Source: Flavobacterium sp. MK4S-17
GTDB lineage: Bacteria; Bacteroidota; Bacteroidia; Flavobacteriales; Flavobacteriaceae
Assembly: GCF_009848495.1 (NCBI RefSeq)
Contig: NZ_WWEP01000003.1
Location: 1 to 64,000 of the forward strand
Length of the DNA: 64,000 bases
Reading direction: 5' to 3'
The position numbers were made by a program, and so were the translations under genes. This document shows positions 35,516 through 44,927 of the stretch, one piece after another (position 1 is the first letter of the stretch; every line of letters begins with the position of its first letter). The notes beneath the pieces are model-generated. The model ran no database searches and was not told where the DNA came from. It saw only the letters and a program-made list of their open reading frames with translations.

Positions 35516-36859
35516 ATGAGTGAAAGCTTAAAAACCTTTATGGACGGGGTGGCAAAAAGAAACCCCAACGAACCCGAATTTTTACAGGCAGTACATGAGG
35601 TTGCCGAAACAGTAATTCCTTTTATTGAGCAAAATCCGAAATATCAGGATAAAAAGCTTTTGGAAAGGATGGCCGAACCGGAAAGGGTGATTATGTTTCG
35701 TGTAACATGGCTTGATGATAATGGTAAAACCCAGATAAACAGGGGATACAGGATACAGATGAATTCGGCTATCGGGCCATACAAGGGAGGATTGCGCTTT
35801 CACCCATCAGTTAACCTCAGCATTTTAAAATTCCTTGCTTTTGAGCAGACTTTTAAAAACAGCCTTACCACATTGCCAATGGGCGGTGGTAAAGGAGGTT
35901 CGGACTTTGATCCTAAAGGAAAATCTGATAATGAAATAATGAAGTTTTGCCAGGCTTTTATGACGGAACTTAGTAAGCATATAGGTGCCGATACCGATGT
36001 GCCCGCAGGAGATATTGGGGTTGGTGGCCGCGAAGTAGGCTATATGTTTGGGCAGTATAAAAGGCTGCGTAATGAGTTTACCGGCGTGCTGACCGGTAAA
36101 GGCATAAGTTTTGGAGGCTCGCTTATACGCCCGGAAGCTACGGGTTATGGATGTGTGTATTTTGCACAGAGCATGCTTGCTACGAAAGATGATAGTTTTA
36201 TAGGAAAAACTGTGGTTATTTCAGGTTCAGGAAACGTTGCGCAATATGCTGCTGAAAAAGCCATGCAATTAGGAGGCAAAGTAGTTACAATGTCAGACTC
36301 ATCTGGTTATATACATGATAAGGAAGGGTTTAATGAAGAAAAGCTTGCCTATGTAATGGAAATTAAAAACGTAAGATACGGAAGGATAAAAGAATATCTT
36401 GATAAATATCCGGGAGCAAAGTATGTTGAAGGCGGGCAGCCATGGGAAGTTCCCTGCGATGTTGCTTTACCTTGTGCAACCCAAAATGAACTTGATGGTA
36501 ATGAAGCTAAAATGCTGATTAAAAACGGATGTATATGTGTGGCCGAAGGAGCCAATATGCCATGTACACCTGAGGCGGTTATAGCATTTCACGAAGCAAA
36601 ATTGCTTTTTGCACCTGGAAAAGCCAGCAATGCAGGTGGTGTTGCCACATCAGGACTTGAAATGTCCCAAAACTCGCTTCGTCTTAGCTGGACACGCGAG
36701 GAGGTAGATGATAAGCTAAAAGATATTATGGCTAACATTCATCATGCATGCCTTACTTTTGGCACACAGGAAGACGGATATATAGATTACGTAAAAGGTG
36801 CTAATATTGCCGGATTTGTTAAAGTGGCAGATGCTATGCTGGCACAGGGGCTGGTATAA
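35516..36859 (+). CDS. gdhA: NADP-specific glutamate dehydrogenase
   Basis: Encodes 447 aa, the length of the hexameric NADP-type enzyme. Substrate-binding loop GPYKGGLRFHPSV (87-99), catalytic Lys126 in PMGGGKGGSDFDPKGK, VPAGDIGVG (about 163-171), and the dinucleotide fold with VVISGSGNVAQYA (about 231-243) are visible. It assimilates ammonium onto 2-oxoglutarate. It is transcribed alone and ends in a strong terminator. Confidence 0.96.
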   Translation: MSESLKTFMDGVAKRNPNEPEFLQAVHEVAETVIPFIEQNPKYQDKKLLERMAEPERVIMFRVTWLDDNGKTQINRGYRIQMNSAIGPYKGGLRFHPSVNLSILKFLAFEQTFKNSLTTLPMGGGKGGSDFDPKGKSDNEIMKFCQAFMTELSKHIGADTDVPAGDIGVGGREVGYMFGQYKRLRNEFTGVLTGKGISFGGSLIRPEATGYGCVYFAQSMLATKDDSFIGKTVVISGSGNVAQYAAEKAMQLGGKVVTMSDSSGYIHDKEGFNEEKLAYVMEIKNVRYGRIKEYLDKYPGAKYVEGGQPWEVPCDVALPCATQNELDGNEAKMLIKNGCICVAEGANMPCTPEAVIAFHEAKLLFAPGKASNAGGVATSGLEMSQNSLRLSWTREEVDDKLKDIMANIHHACLTFGTQEDGYIDYVKGANIAGFVKVADAMLAQGLV

Positions 36860-36885
36860 TAGTAAGCATGGATGTAAATAAAAAA

Positions 36886-36912
36886 GGGGCTGCATTATGC
36901 AGCCCCTTTTTT
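36886..36912 (+). terminator. Rho-independent terminator of gdhA
   Basis: GGGGCTGC and GCAGCCCC arms with a 5-nt loop are flanked by A6 upstream and a T run downstream, 26 bp past the gdhA stop. Confidence 0.88.
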
Positions 36913-36959
36913 ATTTACAAACCAAGGTTATACAAAAATCATAATAAATACGTTTACAT

Positions 36960-36967
36960 TATATTTG
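36960..36967 (+). promoter_or_regulatory. Candidate -7 element for porZ-recO
   Basis: TATATTTG matches TAnnTTTG and ends 17 nt before the ATG at 36985. No -33 TTG is evident. Confidence 0.45.
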
Positions 36968-36984
36968 CTATGAAATAATTGCTG

Positions 36985-39264
36985 ATGAAACGATTTTTGC
37001 CCATTTTATTTATTTTCAACTTTTGTACGCTCGTAGCGCAAAATCAAATGTGGAGAAGCTTTTTCTCTTATAATAATATTGTGGATATTTCACAATCTGG
37101 CAACAGGGTTTATGCTGCTTCAGAAAGTGCTATGTTTTCCCAAAGCCTTACAACCAGTGAACTGAAAACTATAACTTCAGTAGACGGCCTCAAGGCAGAA
37201 ACCATCACTGCCATACACCACAGCAGCGTTTACAATAAAACATTGGTAGGTAATGACAACGGGCTTTTATTTGTTATTAATGCAGATAATACAATTTTAA
37301 GCGTTGTGGGTATATTGCAGGAAACCAACATCCCATCCAATAAAAAAAAAATAAACCACATTTATGAGTATGAAGGTAAGGCATATATATCCTGTGATTT
37401 TGGCATAGCAGTATTTAATCTTTCCAATTCGGAATTTGGCGATACGTATTATATAGGAACAGCGGGTGAACAAATTCCGGTTATGCAGTCAACAGTATTA
37501 AATGGTACATTATATGCTGCCACAATTGGTTACGGAATAAGAAAAGGCCAGCTCGGCAATCCTAATCTAAATGATTTTACGCAATGGGATAACGAAATAT
37601 CTTCGGGTAATTGGCAAAATGTAATTAGTTTTAATAATCAGCTTTATGCCACTGACGGAAGCAATATTGTTTATACAATCCAGGCCGGAACAACTACATT
37701 CTTTACACAAGTATCATCTACAATAACAGATTTGAGAGATGTTAATGGATTTATGCTGATAACATCTTTAAACAGGATTGATATTTACAATAATCAGCTG
37801 ATACTGTTATCACAAATAAATAAAGCTAATGTTTCAGATGAAAACTTTAATTTTACATGTGCTTCAATTATAAATAATGAAGTTTTTATCGGAACAAATA
37901 CAAAAGGGTTATTTACGGCTCAATTAAACAGTTTATCTTTTCAAAACATTACACCCGACGGGCCATTGCGCAGCAGTATTTTCTCGCTTGAGAAAACACC
38001 AAATAGTTTATGGGCAGTATATGGAGGGTATAACTATCAGTATGTACCGGATGTTTCGGAATTCGGGCTAAGTAAATTTAGTACCGAAGGGTGGTTGCAT
38101 ATTCCTTATGAAGATGTTTTTGGTGCAAGATCATTATCTGATATTGCTGTTAATCCTAATAATGAAAATGAAGTATATATAGGTTCCTACCATTCAGGTT
38201 TGTTAAAAATTGAGAATGATGAAACGGTAATATTATATGATCAAAACAATACAGGGGAAAATGGCTTGGAAACTTTAGTTGATTCCAGATATCCCGGCTA
38301 TATAAGTGTTAGGATAAATAGCCTGGCTTATGATAAAAATGGTAATTTATGGATGACTAACAGCCTTATTGATAAACCATTAAAGGTTTTAAAGTCTAAT
38401 GGGCAGTGGCAGTCTTATAGTTTTTTAGAAGTTTCGGAATCAATAAAGCAAAATAATTATGGTAAGATGGTTATTGATAAGAACGGTACAAAATGGATAC
38501 CTTCTGAAAAGAATGGAATTATAGCATTTAATGAAACCTTAGGCAATAAATTTATAGTTATATCTGAAGACTCAGGCCTTCCTACTTACAACTCAAGATG
38601 TGTTGCAGTTGACAACAGGAATCAATTATGGATTGGTACGGTAAATGGCTTAAGGGTAGTTTCAGGAATTGACCGTTTTCTTACAGAAACAGAGTTGACC
38701 GCCAATCCTGTAATAATTATGGAAGAAGGTTTGGCACAGGAACTTATGTATGGACAGGTAATTAATACAATAGTGGTTGACGGGGCAAACAACAAGTGGA
38801 TTGGCACATCAGCAGGAGCTTTTTTAGTTTCTCCGGACGGGCAGAGAACTATTTTTCATTTCACCAAGCAAAATTCCCCTTTGCCAAGTAATGTTATTTA
38901 TGATATTGAAATAGACGCAGCAACAGGAGAAGTTTTTTTTGCTACAGATAAAGGTATGGTTTCCTATCAGGGAACATCGACCAAAGCTTCAGGCGACCTG
39001 AATAATGTTTATGTTTTTCCAAATCCGGTAAGGCCAGGATTTGATGGGGATGTGAATATAAGCGGCTTGGTTGACAAGGCAAATATAAAAATTACAGATA
39101 TTGAAGGAAATCTGGTTTATGAAACGACCTCTGAAGGGGGAACTGTGTTGTGGGATACCCGCGCTTTTGGAAGATATAAAGTGGCTTCAGGAGTCTATAT
39201 GATTTTTATAGCCTCTGAGGATGGAACAGAAACGAAAGTGAAAAAAGTTATGATTGTAAGATAG
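36985..39264 (+). CDS. porZ: PorZ-like type IX secretion component (beta-propeller protein with C-terminal sorting-type domain)
   Basis: Encodes 759 aa from the ATG at 36985 (signal peptide MKRFLPILFIFNFCTLVAQ). The body is built of repeating beta-propeller blades (about 25-660) of the two-component-regulator-propeller type, with motifs such as NLWMTNS, NKWIGTSAGAFLV and NQLWIGTVNGLRVV. The C-terminal about 90 residues form a type IX-like domain (VYVFPNPVRPGF, then SGVYMIFI and KKVMIVR). Two propellers plus a C-terminal domain, and the place beside recO, fit PorZ, a surface component of the attachment complex that modifies T9SS cargo. The assignment rests on architecture and context. Confidence 0.82.
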   Translation: MKRFLPILFIFNFCTLVAQNQMWRSFFSYNNIVDISQSGNRVYAASESAMFSQSLTTSELKTITSVDGLKAETITAIHHSSVYNKTLVGNDNGLLFVINADNTILSVVGILQETNIPSNKKKINHIYEYEGKAYISCDFGIAVFNLSNSEFGDTYYIGTAGEQIPVMQSTVLNGTLYAATIGYGIRKGQLGNPNLNDFTQWDNEISSGNWQNVISFNNQLYATDGSNIVYTIQAGTTTFFTQVSSTITDLRDVNGFMLITSLNRIDIYNNQLILLSQINKANVSDENFNFTCASIINNEVFIGTNTKGLFTAQLNSLSFQNITPDGPLRSSIFSLEKTPNSLWAVYGGYNYQYVPDVSEFGLSKFSTEGWLHIPYEDVFGARSLSDIAVNPNNENEVYIGSYHSGLLKIENDETVILYDQNNTGENGLETLVDSRYPGYISVRINSLAYDKNGNLWMTNSLIDKPLKVLKSNGQWQSYSFLEVSESIKQNNYGKMVIDKNGTKWIPSEKNGIIAFNETLGNKFIVISEDSGLPTYNSRCVAVDNRNQLWIGTVNGLRVVSGIDRFLTETELTANPVIIMEEGLAQELMYGQVINTIVVDGANNKWIGTSAGAFLVSPDGQRTIFHFTKQNSPLPSNVIYDIEIDAATGEVFFATDKGMVSYQGTSTKASGDLNNVYVFPNPVRPGFDGDVNISGLVDKANIKITDIEGNLVYETTSEGGTVLWDTRAFGRYKVASGVYMIFIASEDGTETKVKKVMIVR

Positions 39265-39271
39265 CTTTACC

Positions 39272-39985
39272 ATGAGGATTAAAACAAAGGCTATAGTTAT
39301 AAGTGCGTTACGCTATCAGGATAAAAGCTTAATTGTAAAATGTTTTACAGCATCGAGCGGATTAAAATCATATTTTATAAGGGATGCTTTTTCTTCTAAA
39401 AGGAATACCCAAAAAGCAATATATTTTCAGCCTCTGAATATACTTGAAATTGAAGCAGAGCATAAAAATAAAGGTAAACTTGAATATATAAAGGAAGTAA
39501 AGTTTGCCTATAATTATTTTTCTATAGGGGGAGATATTACAAAATCTTCTATAATTATTTTTTTATCCGAAATTTTACATAACATTATAAGGGAAGAAGA
39601 AGAAAATATTGAATTATATACTTTTTTAGAAACCGCTTTTTTATGGCTTGATAATCATGACTATTCTGAAAATTTTCACTTGGTTTTATTATTGGAAATA
39701 ACCAAATTTTTAGGCTTCTACCCTAATGTAAAAGATAGTGGTTACAATTTTTTTGAAATGCATCAAGGATGCTTTTCAAACACAGCGTCACTTTCTTGTA
39801 TAAATGAAGAAGAAACAAAGTTGTTTAAAAGACTGATTAATTTAAAATTTGATAATAGCGGAAAAGCCTTTCATGTTAATGAAAGGCGTAACCTGCTAAA
39901 AATACTTCTGGATTATTATTCTTATCATCTTGATAATTTTATAAAACCTAAATCTCTTGAGGTTCTAAAGGAAATTTACAATTAA
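39272..39985 (+). CDS. recO: DNA repair protein RecO
   Basis: Encodes 237 aa. N-terminal OB-fold (MRIKTKAIVISALRYQDKSLIVKCFT, then GLKSYFIRDAF) and a helical C-terminal part; no four-Cys zinc motif is evident. RecO loads RecA on SSB-coated DNA in the RecF pathway. It lies 7 bp after porZ. Its stop codon overlaps the stop of the convergent phage-derived gene by 4 bp, so the element begins exactly at its 3' end without altering the protein in an obvious way. Confidence 0.92.
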   Translation: MRIKTKAIVISALRYQDKSLIVKCFTASSGLKSYFIRDAFSSKRNTQKAIYFQPLNILEIEAEHKNKGKLEYIKEVKFAYNYFSIGGDITKSSIIIFLSEILHNIIREEEENIELYTFLETAFLWLDNHDYSENFHLVLLLEITKFLGFYPNVKDSGYNFFEMHQGCFSNTASLSCINEEETKLFKRLINLKFDNSGKAFHVNERRNLLKILLDYYSYHLDNFIKPKSLEVLKEIYN

Positions 39986-40617
39986 TTGCTTGATAAAATT
40001 CCACCAATAACTCCAATAGTAAACCATACATACCATTTTTTATACCAGGGTTCTGGTATATCAATTTCGGCACTCTTAATATCGTTTACTTGAATGTAAG
40101 GGTTGCTGTTGGTAATATCAGTGGTGATAGTCTGTCTGCCCAAAAGCCATTTCCTTTTTATTCCGGTAATAACTGCTGTTGTATTTGATATAGTAAGGCT
40201 ATCTATAATAATGCCGTTTTCATTTGAATAGTAATTGAAGCTATACCACTTATTTACTCTACTGCCTGAACGCTCAAACTCGCAGGGTATCATTTCAGTA
40301 TATTTCACTTTTACTGTATCAATCCGGGTAACAGTTTTATATTTTAAAACAGATTTGACCTTTGCAAATTCAGATGCCAGTGCTTTCAGGGTATTATCTT
40401 TTTTTATAATGATTTCCTTTAATTGCTTTTCCGTAAGCTGTAAAGTTTTTATACTGGCTGTTTGTGTACCCAAAGCATTTTTATAGTACCTCACCGTATC
40501 CGTAAGGGCATCAAGGTTAGTATTACTAGTGCTTTTCCAGTAGGAGCATTTTTGCACAGATGAAACTAAAAGTATTACCAGCAATGTTATAGTTATGGAT
40601 TGGGTATATTTTTTCAT
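39982..40617 (-). CDS. Spanin-like (Rz-type) phage lysis protein
   Basis: Encodes 211 aa. An N-terminal membrane anchor (TITLLVILLVSSVQKC, about 8-24) is followed by a coiled-coil region (about 35-95, TASIKTLQLTEKQLKEIIIKKDN), a beta-rich part and a second hydrophobic segment near the C-terminus (WYVWFTIGVIGGI, about 195-207). Last gene of the lysis cassette, after holin and lysin, with a 4-bp overlap with the lysin gene. Its place and topology suggest inner-membrane spanin-like function, but the second membrane segment is unusual for Rz. Confidence 0.6.
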   Translation of the reverse strand: MKKYTQSITITLLVILLVSSVQKCSYWKSTSNTNLDALTDTVRYYKNALGTQTASIKTLQLTEKQLKEIIIKKDNTLKALASEFAKVKSVLKYKTVTRIDTVKVKYTEMIPCEFERSGSRVNKWYSFNYYSNENGIIIDSLTISNTTAVITGIKRKWLLGRQTITTDITNSNPYIQVNDIKSAEIDIPEPWYKKWYVWFTIGVIGGILSSN

Positions 40618-41081
40618 TGATCTAATACCTTAGGATGTACAAATAATGCTACTGACGTATTTCGGGTACGGCTCATAACCTGCCCCCCGTTGCTGTCATT
40701 GCCTATGGCTGTATTACCCTCAACTGTGTAAAACTCACCTTTGCCTTTATCTTTCCAGCCATTGAATATGCCAACGTGGTCGTGACGCTTATCTTTATTC
40801 CAGTCGAAAAAAACAAGGTCGCCCACCTGTGGAGTTGTGGTAATTTCACCTGTTTTTTTAAAATGTGCAACTGCTGTCTGGCATCCGGCAAAGCCTTTAG
40901 TAAAGCCTATATTGCCTAAAGGCACACCAGCTTTAGCATATACCCAACTGCAAAATATACCGCACCAGGCTACACCATTTAACCCAAACCACTTTCCGTA
41001 TTTTGTTTTATTGCTGTTTTTAGGGACTTCAGTTGTACCAACTTCAGCTAAAGCAATTTGTATAACCTTTAGGCATTTCAT
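40614..41081 (-). CDS. CHAP-type phage endolysin
   Basis: Encodes 155 aa, a peptidoglycan hydrolase of the TIGR02594/CHAP type. Catalytic Cys40 lies in AWCGIFCSW, His102 in RHDHVGIF and the third polar residue near Asn123 in VEGNT. No signal peptide, so release would depend on the adjacent holin. It lies between holin and spanin-like genes in the lysis cassette. Confidence 0.88.
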   Translation of the reverse strand: MKCLKVIQIALAEVGTTEVPKNSNKTKYGKWFGLNGVAWCGIFCSWVYAKAGVPLGNIGFTKGFAGCQTAVAHFKKTGEITTTPQVGDLVFFDWNKDKRHDHVGIFNGWKDKGKGEFYTVEGNTAIGNDSNGGQVMSRTRNTSVALFVHPKVLDQ

Positions 41082-41087
41082 ACAAAT

Positions 41088-41516
41088 TTATTTAGTCAAA
41101 TCAGTCAAATCTTTCTTGAGGTTTTTCGACTCTTTTATAAACTTTCTTATTTGATTATAGATGTTTATTTTTTGTGCGGCTTCAATATTTTCTTTGATAG
41201 AAACGAGTTCTATAAATATTAATGTTATAGCCATAACTTTTGTGAAGAAATACTTTATACTAAACCAAAGTTCAAAAAATTCAGAAAGGATAAATACATC
41301 CATTATGAATAGCATGATTATAACTGTTTCGTAAATAAATGCTTTTGAAACTAATCCTCGTAGTTTCTTACTGATTATCGGCTCATTTAATTTTTTAGCT
41401 TTGTATATGCCTGTAAGAGTATCTACTATAATTGTAACTGCAATAGCAATCAAGATTCCTTGAATCGGTATAAAAAATGCAAAAAGCGAAATTAAAAAAG
41501 ATTGAAAAAATTTCAT
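41088..41516 (-). CDS. Phage holin family protein
   Basis: Encodes 142 aa with three or four hydrophobic helices (about 5-35, 57-75, 84-104) and a basic, Lys-rich C-terminal tail. The second helix motif IAVTIIVDTLTGIYKAKK is typical of the large phage holin family (holin 4-type, Bacteroidota variants). It is 6 bp upstream of the endolysin gene and overlaps the preceding gene by 4 bp. Confidence 0.85.
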   Translation of the reverse strand: MKFFQSFLISLFAFFIPIQGILIAIAVTIIVDTLTGIYKAKKLNEPIISKKLRGLVSKAFIYETVIIMLFIMDVFILSEFFELWFSIKYFFTKVMAITLIFIELVSIKENIEAAQKINIYNQIRKFIKESKNLKKDLTDLTK

Positions 41517-41716
41517 GTTGACGTATTTTCGGAAATCTTTTCAATTTTATGTAGGCCCTCAAAATCTTTAAAGTGTTTTAAAGCATCAGATTTATTTAAT
41601 AACATATAATTGTTGCTTATTACTTCTCCTCCGGTGTATTCTGAAGCTGTTATTATTTGTCTGGCAGTTGCATCATCATTAACATAATAAGTTATCAGAT
41701 AGGTTTTATCGTCCAT
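41513..41716 (-). CDS. Small phage protein, unknown
   Basis: Encodes 67 aa, soluble, mixed beta/alpha (DKTYLITYYVNDDATARQIITA at the start). It overlaps the LRR gene by 22 bp and the holin gene by 4 bp, so it is probably translated with them. Similar small proteins often sit between fibre and lysis genes; a fibre chaperone or lysis regulator is possible. Not recognised. Confidence 0.6.
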   Translation of the reverse strand: MDDKTYLITYYVNDDATARQIITASEYTGGEVISNNYMLLNKSDALKHFKDFEGLHKIEKISENTST

Positions 41717-43326
41717 GAATGAGCGTATTGATTGATTAATACATAAATCTTTTCCATTTGATTAACCGGGCTGCCGTTGTTGCTGCCTTGTACATATCCA
41801 GACGGAGCCTGATATGTTCCTGATGGTCGCCATGAGTTTGCTGGTAAGCTTGCTGAATATGTTATTATATTCATTTGCCTGAATTGTGTGTTACCGATAT
41901 TTATTGAAGCATTTTCTATGACGAAATTATAAACACTATCTACAAAATTATCCATTGAGTCTAATGTTTCGAAAGATGCATGGCAATCAAAAGTTTTCAA
42001 CTTTTTTAAAGCAGTAAACCATGAAGGCCACATCATTGACATTTTCTGTTGCCACTGAATGTTGATTTTTTCCAAATTATCTGCACCTGAAAAGTCCCCC
42101 CAGTCAGTTAAATTATAGCTGCCATTGCTTACACCATAATTATAAGAGCCGTAAATACTTAAGCTTTTTAAATTTTTCATTTGTCCTATAAAAGATGGCG
42201 GCGCACCATTATTCCATCTTCCATAGGCAATATTTATTTCAGTAACAGAGTAATCATCGTAATCTAGAATAATATTTTTAGATATTGAAGTGCTTCCCCA
42301 AGTTCTCATATTTAAAATCTTATTTGATGAAGGTACCTCCTGTATGTATCTCTTTATTTGAGTAACTGGGAAACTTATTAGTTCCTGAATATTAAAATTA
42401 TTGAAGTTTACGAGCTGGGAGAGATCATCAGGAAATTGAAAATTATTACTTGTGTTTGTTCCATTTTCAATACCCATTTCGAATCTTTGGAGTTTAGTAA
42501 ATTCAGAAAATGTGGCAGGTAATTTATAATTCATTCCTACTCTATTTAAAACTAATTGCTCAAGCGTTTTTTTAAAAATTCCAATACCATTTTCAAAATC
42601 AGATAATGTTGGTAATAAAATGTAACCACTTAAATTTAATGTCCTTATGGGACTATTCCTGATCCAAAGAGGTATTTCATTAATTGAAAATCCTAATGAT
42701 GATAGAAATACAATTTCTATTAATGTTCTTACAGCAGCATTTTCAAAACTTGAAGCATTATATATATAAGCTATTTGCAAGTTTTTTAAATTTCTTAATT
42801 TAGCTAGACTTGGAATTTCACCCAACAAAGTACAGTCAGATATAATAATAGTTTTAATAAAATTCCTATTTTCAAATTTTATTAAAATATCCCTTTCCTG
42901 TGGGTAGTGGTGGTCTACTGTGTTTATTTTAGAAGTATCTACTAAATCCTGATAAAAATGTAATCCATATTCTTCTCCCCCCATCCCGTCGTTAGGCATA
43001 ACGCCTATATTGCCACCAGAAGCAATATTTTCAGGTGTATTAGTATATGTGTTAACTTGAAATCTAATGACGCGCATAGCAGTACTAGGTTTTCTAAAAG
43101 GATATTCATGCCACCCTGTTCCGTCCTGATAGTCTATATAAATTTTATTGTCTATATAATCCTCAGAATATATTTCAATATAACTTGTTCTGCTCGTATT
43201 TGGATCTGCCCTTGTTGGAAAGAATGTACCATGAACTCTGAATTTAAATATAGCTTCATCTTCAGGAACTATAGTTGGAATGTAACCTTCCTGACTATTT
43301 ATTGAGTTATCTGTTCTTTGAATCAT
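41695..43326 (-). CDS. Leucine-rich-repeat phage surface protein, probable receptor-binding fibre component
   Basis: Encodes 543 aa without signal peptide. Residues about 150-470 carry irregular leucine-rich repeats (LGEIPSLAKLRNLKNLQIAYIYN, IPLWIRNSPIRTLNLSGY, FTKLQRFEMGIE, MKNLKSLSIYG, ADNLEKINIQW, LKKLKTFDCHAS). The N-terminal about 130 residues are beta-rich, and a short C-terminal domain is Tyr/Ser/Asn-rich. The DNA is more AT-rich than the terminase genes. It follows the fibre gene directly and precedes lysis genes, the place of host-recognition proteins. LRR folds are rare in phage fibres. Confidence 0.7.
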   Translation of the reverse strand: MIQRTDNSINSQEGYIPTIVPEDEAIFKFRVHGTFFPTRADPNTSRTSYIEIYSEDYIDNKIYIDYQDGTGWHEYPFRKPSTAMRVIRFQVNTYTNTPENIASGGNIGVMPNDGMGGEEYGLHFYQDLVDTSKINTVDHHYPQERDILIKFENRNFIKTIIISDCTLLGEIPSLAKLRNLKNLQIAYIYNASSFENAAVRTLIEIVFLSSLGFSINEIPLWIRNSPIRTLNLSGYILLPTLSDFENGIGIFKKTLEQLVLNRVGMNYKLPATFSEFTKLQRFEMGIENGTNTSNNFQFPDDLSQLVNFNNFNIQELISFPVTQIKRYIQEVPSSNKILNMRTWGSTSISKNIILDYDDYSVTEINIAYGRWNNGAPPSFIGQMKNLKSLSIYGSYNYGVSNGSYNLTDWGDFSGADNLEKINIQWQQKMSMMWPSWFTALKKLKTFDCHASFETLDSMDNFVDSVYNFVIENASINIGNTQFRQMNIITYSASLPANSWRPSGTYQAPSGYVQGSNNGSPVNQMEKIYVLINQYAHSWTIKPI

Positions 43327-43329
43327 AAT

Positions 43330-44427
43330 TTATTCTAATGGTAAATCTACTCCTTCAATTGTAAACCAGGAAACATCAGTATTATCATATTTATAGTAAA
43401 CTTTTTTAGGATTAAGCATGCCACATCTGATTTCAGTACCACGGATGTATCCATTTTCTTGGCTGTACCCCCCAATTGTAATCAATTCAGATATACTGTC
43501 ATAAGGCGTAACAGTATTATCAAAAATTATAAATTCTTTAAGTTCCATTGTTTCAGGTAACCCTTCGGAATTCAATGTTACAGCACTTAACTTTGAAGGT
43601 GAAGCAGGGGAATTTAATTTAAGATTTAAAATATTCTTTATTTTTCCTAGCCCTTCAATCAATGTATCTGTTGAAAGGATGTCACCCGCCAATGTCGTTA
43701 AACCCGTTAATAGAGAACCTAAAACACGTGGCATAGAAAAGTACTTGTTATTTGGGCCTTCACCAATACTATCTGTATTTAAAAGTACTTCACCTGTTTG
43801 TCCATTGACGCTTAATACATCTCCTGAACTTGCAGTAGTAACCCATTTATTATCCGTGTTGTCCCAAATAGCTCTTTTAGCATCTGTGCCTTCTCCTGAA
43901 TCAATTGTTGCATACTGACCTGGTAGTCCCAATGGAAATGTTGCTTCAAGTTCGGAAACTGTAGGGTATACTCCTATAAAATAGTTTTGTAAATTATCAA
44001 GTTTGCTTTTATAGGAATCAGAAAAATCATTGGCAGAAAGGCCCTTCCCTGTTTCTTTGTCTACTTTATTGCCAAGAGCCGGAACTGTAGGTAAATCAGC
44101 AGTACCGCCCAAATCGCCATTAAGTTTTAAAATACCTTTTTGCAATGGGCTAGCGTCAGGATATAATATACCGTCTTCATTTAATGATGACCTATAATAT
44201 AATAGGGCAATTAAAGCTTCCTGTAGTGCTACAGCATTATTAAATGTTAAACCATTAACTATAAAATTTGAATAATTATTAAGAGGTACTAATATATCTT
44301 TACGGTCGTAGCAATTAAAAATTTCAATTTTATTATCAACTACCCTTGTAACATAATTTTTAAGATAGGATATACCATTAATTTTAAATGTAGTAATATC
44401 AGCAGAATTGATAATAATCATCGTCAA
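43330..44427 (-). CDS. Phage tail fibre-like protein
   Basis: Encodes 365 aa. Fibre-type motifs: KGILKLNGDLGGTADLPTVP (about 110), GNKVDKETGKGLSANDFSDSYKSKLDNL (about 132-159), VLSVNGQTGEVLL (about 205), and Gly/Thr-rich beta segments later. Such sequences form trimeric fibre shafts. An N-terminal beta domain (about 1-75) may attach it to the particle. It overlaps the connector gene by 4 bp and lies 3 bp upstream of the LRR gene. Confidence 0.72.
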   Translation of the reverse strand: MTMIIINSADITTFKINGISYLKNYVTRVVDNKIEIFNCYDRKDILVPLNNYSNFIVNGLTFNNAVALQEALIALLYYRSSLNEDGILYPDASPLQKGILKLNGDLGGTADLPTVPALGNKVDKETGKGLSANDFSDSYKSKLDNLQNYFIGVYPTVSELEATFPLGLPGQYATIDSGEGTDAKRAIWDNTDNKWVTTASSGDVLSVNGQTGEVLLNTDSIGEGPNNKYFSMPRVLGSLLTGLTTLAGDILSTDTLIEGLGKIKNILNLKLNSPASPSKLSAVTLNSEGLPETMELKEFIIFDNTVTPYDSISELITIGGYSQENGYIRGTEIRCGMLNPKKVYYKYDNTDVSWFTIEGVDLPLE

Positions 44428-44927
44428 CTTAATTTAGTAAATCTTAAATTTCCCATTGATGTGTTACAATGAACAAATTCAGGGTTTTTAGTCCTCTTCA
44501 GGTAGTTCTTTACGTTGCTCCAGATTTGGAAAGCAGCTTCTCTGTTTAAAGAATAAATTGTTTTTTTGACTGAATTTTCAGCAGGTTTACTATCATTGCT
44601 ACTTATTTTTTGCACAACAGAGAAAGGGGTATCAATAGCAGAGGAAAAAAGCATGTATCTTGCATAAGCGAAATAGCAGATTACCATTTTAAGTCCATAG
44701 TTTGTATAGCTTATACCATCATTCTCATAAATTCCCCCATCTAAAAGTTCTGTAAAGTCTTCAGGAGATGTTAGGATGGAATTAAAAAGATTTTCACCCA
44801 GCAAAGGCTGTATATCCAAAAGCTGGGCATCTAATATCATTTCATTAAGCTTATCATCTTTAGAGGTCTTAGAAATTTGACGGTATTTTGCTATGTCATT
44901 CCGGGTTACTAAGGGTTGCATCGTCAA
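44424..44927 (-). CDS. Head-tail connector-like phage protein
   Basis: Encodes 167 aa (alternative start at the third codon). Helical; the N-terminal region (VTRNDIAKYRQISKTSKDDKLNEMILDAQLLDIQPLLGENL) is typical of gp6-like head-tail adaptors in Bacteroidota phages. It overlaps the portal gene by about 30 bp, and its place right after portal fits a connector role. Confidence 0.65.
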   Translation of the reverse strand: MTMQPLVTRNDIAKYRQISKTSKDDKLNEMILDAQLLDIQPLLGENLFNSILTSPEDFTELLDGGIYENDGISYTNYGLKMVICYFAYARYMLFSSAIDTPFSVVQKISSNDSKPAENSVKKTIYSLNREAAFQIWSNVKNYLKRTKNPEFVHCNTSMGNLRFTKLS

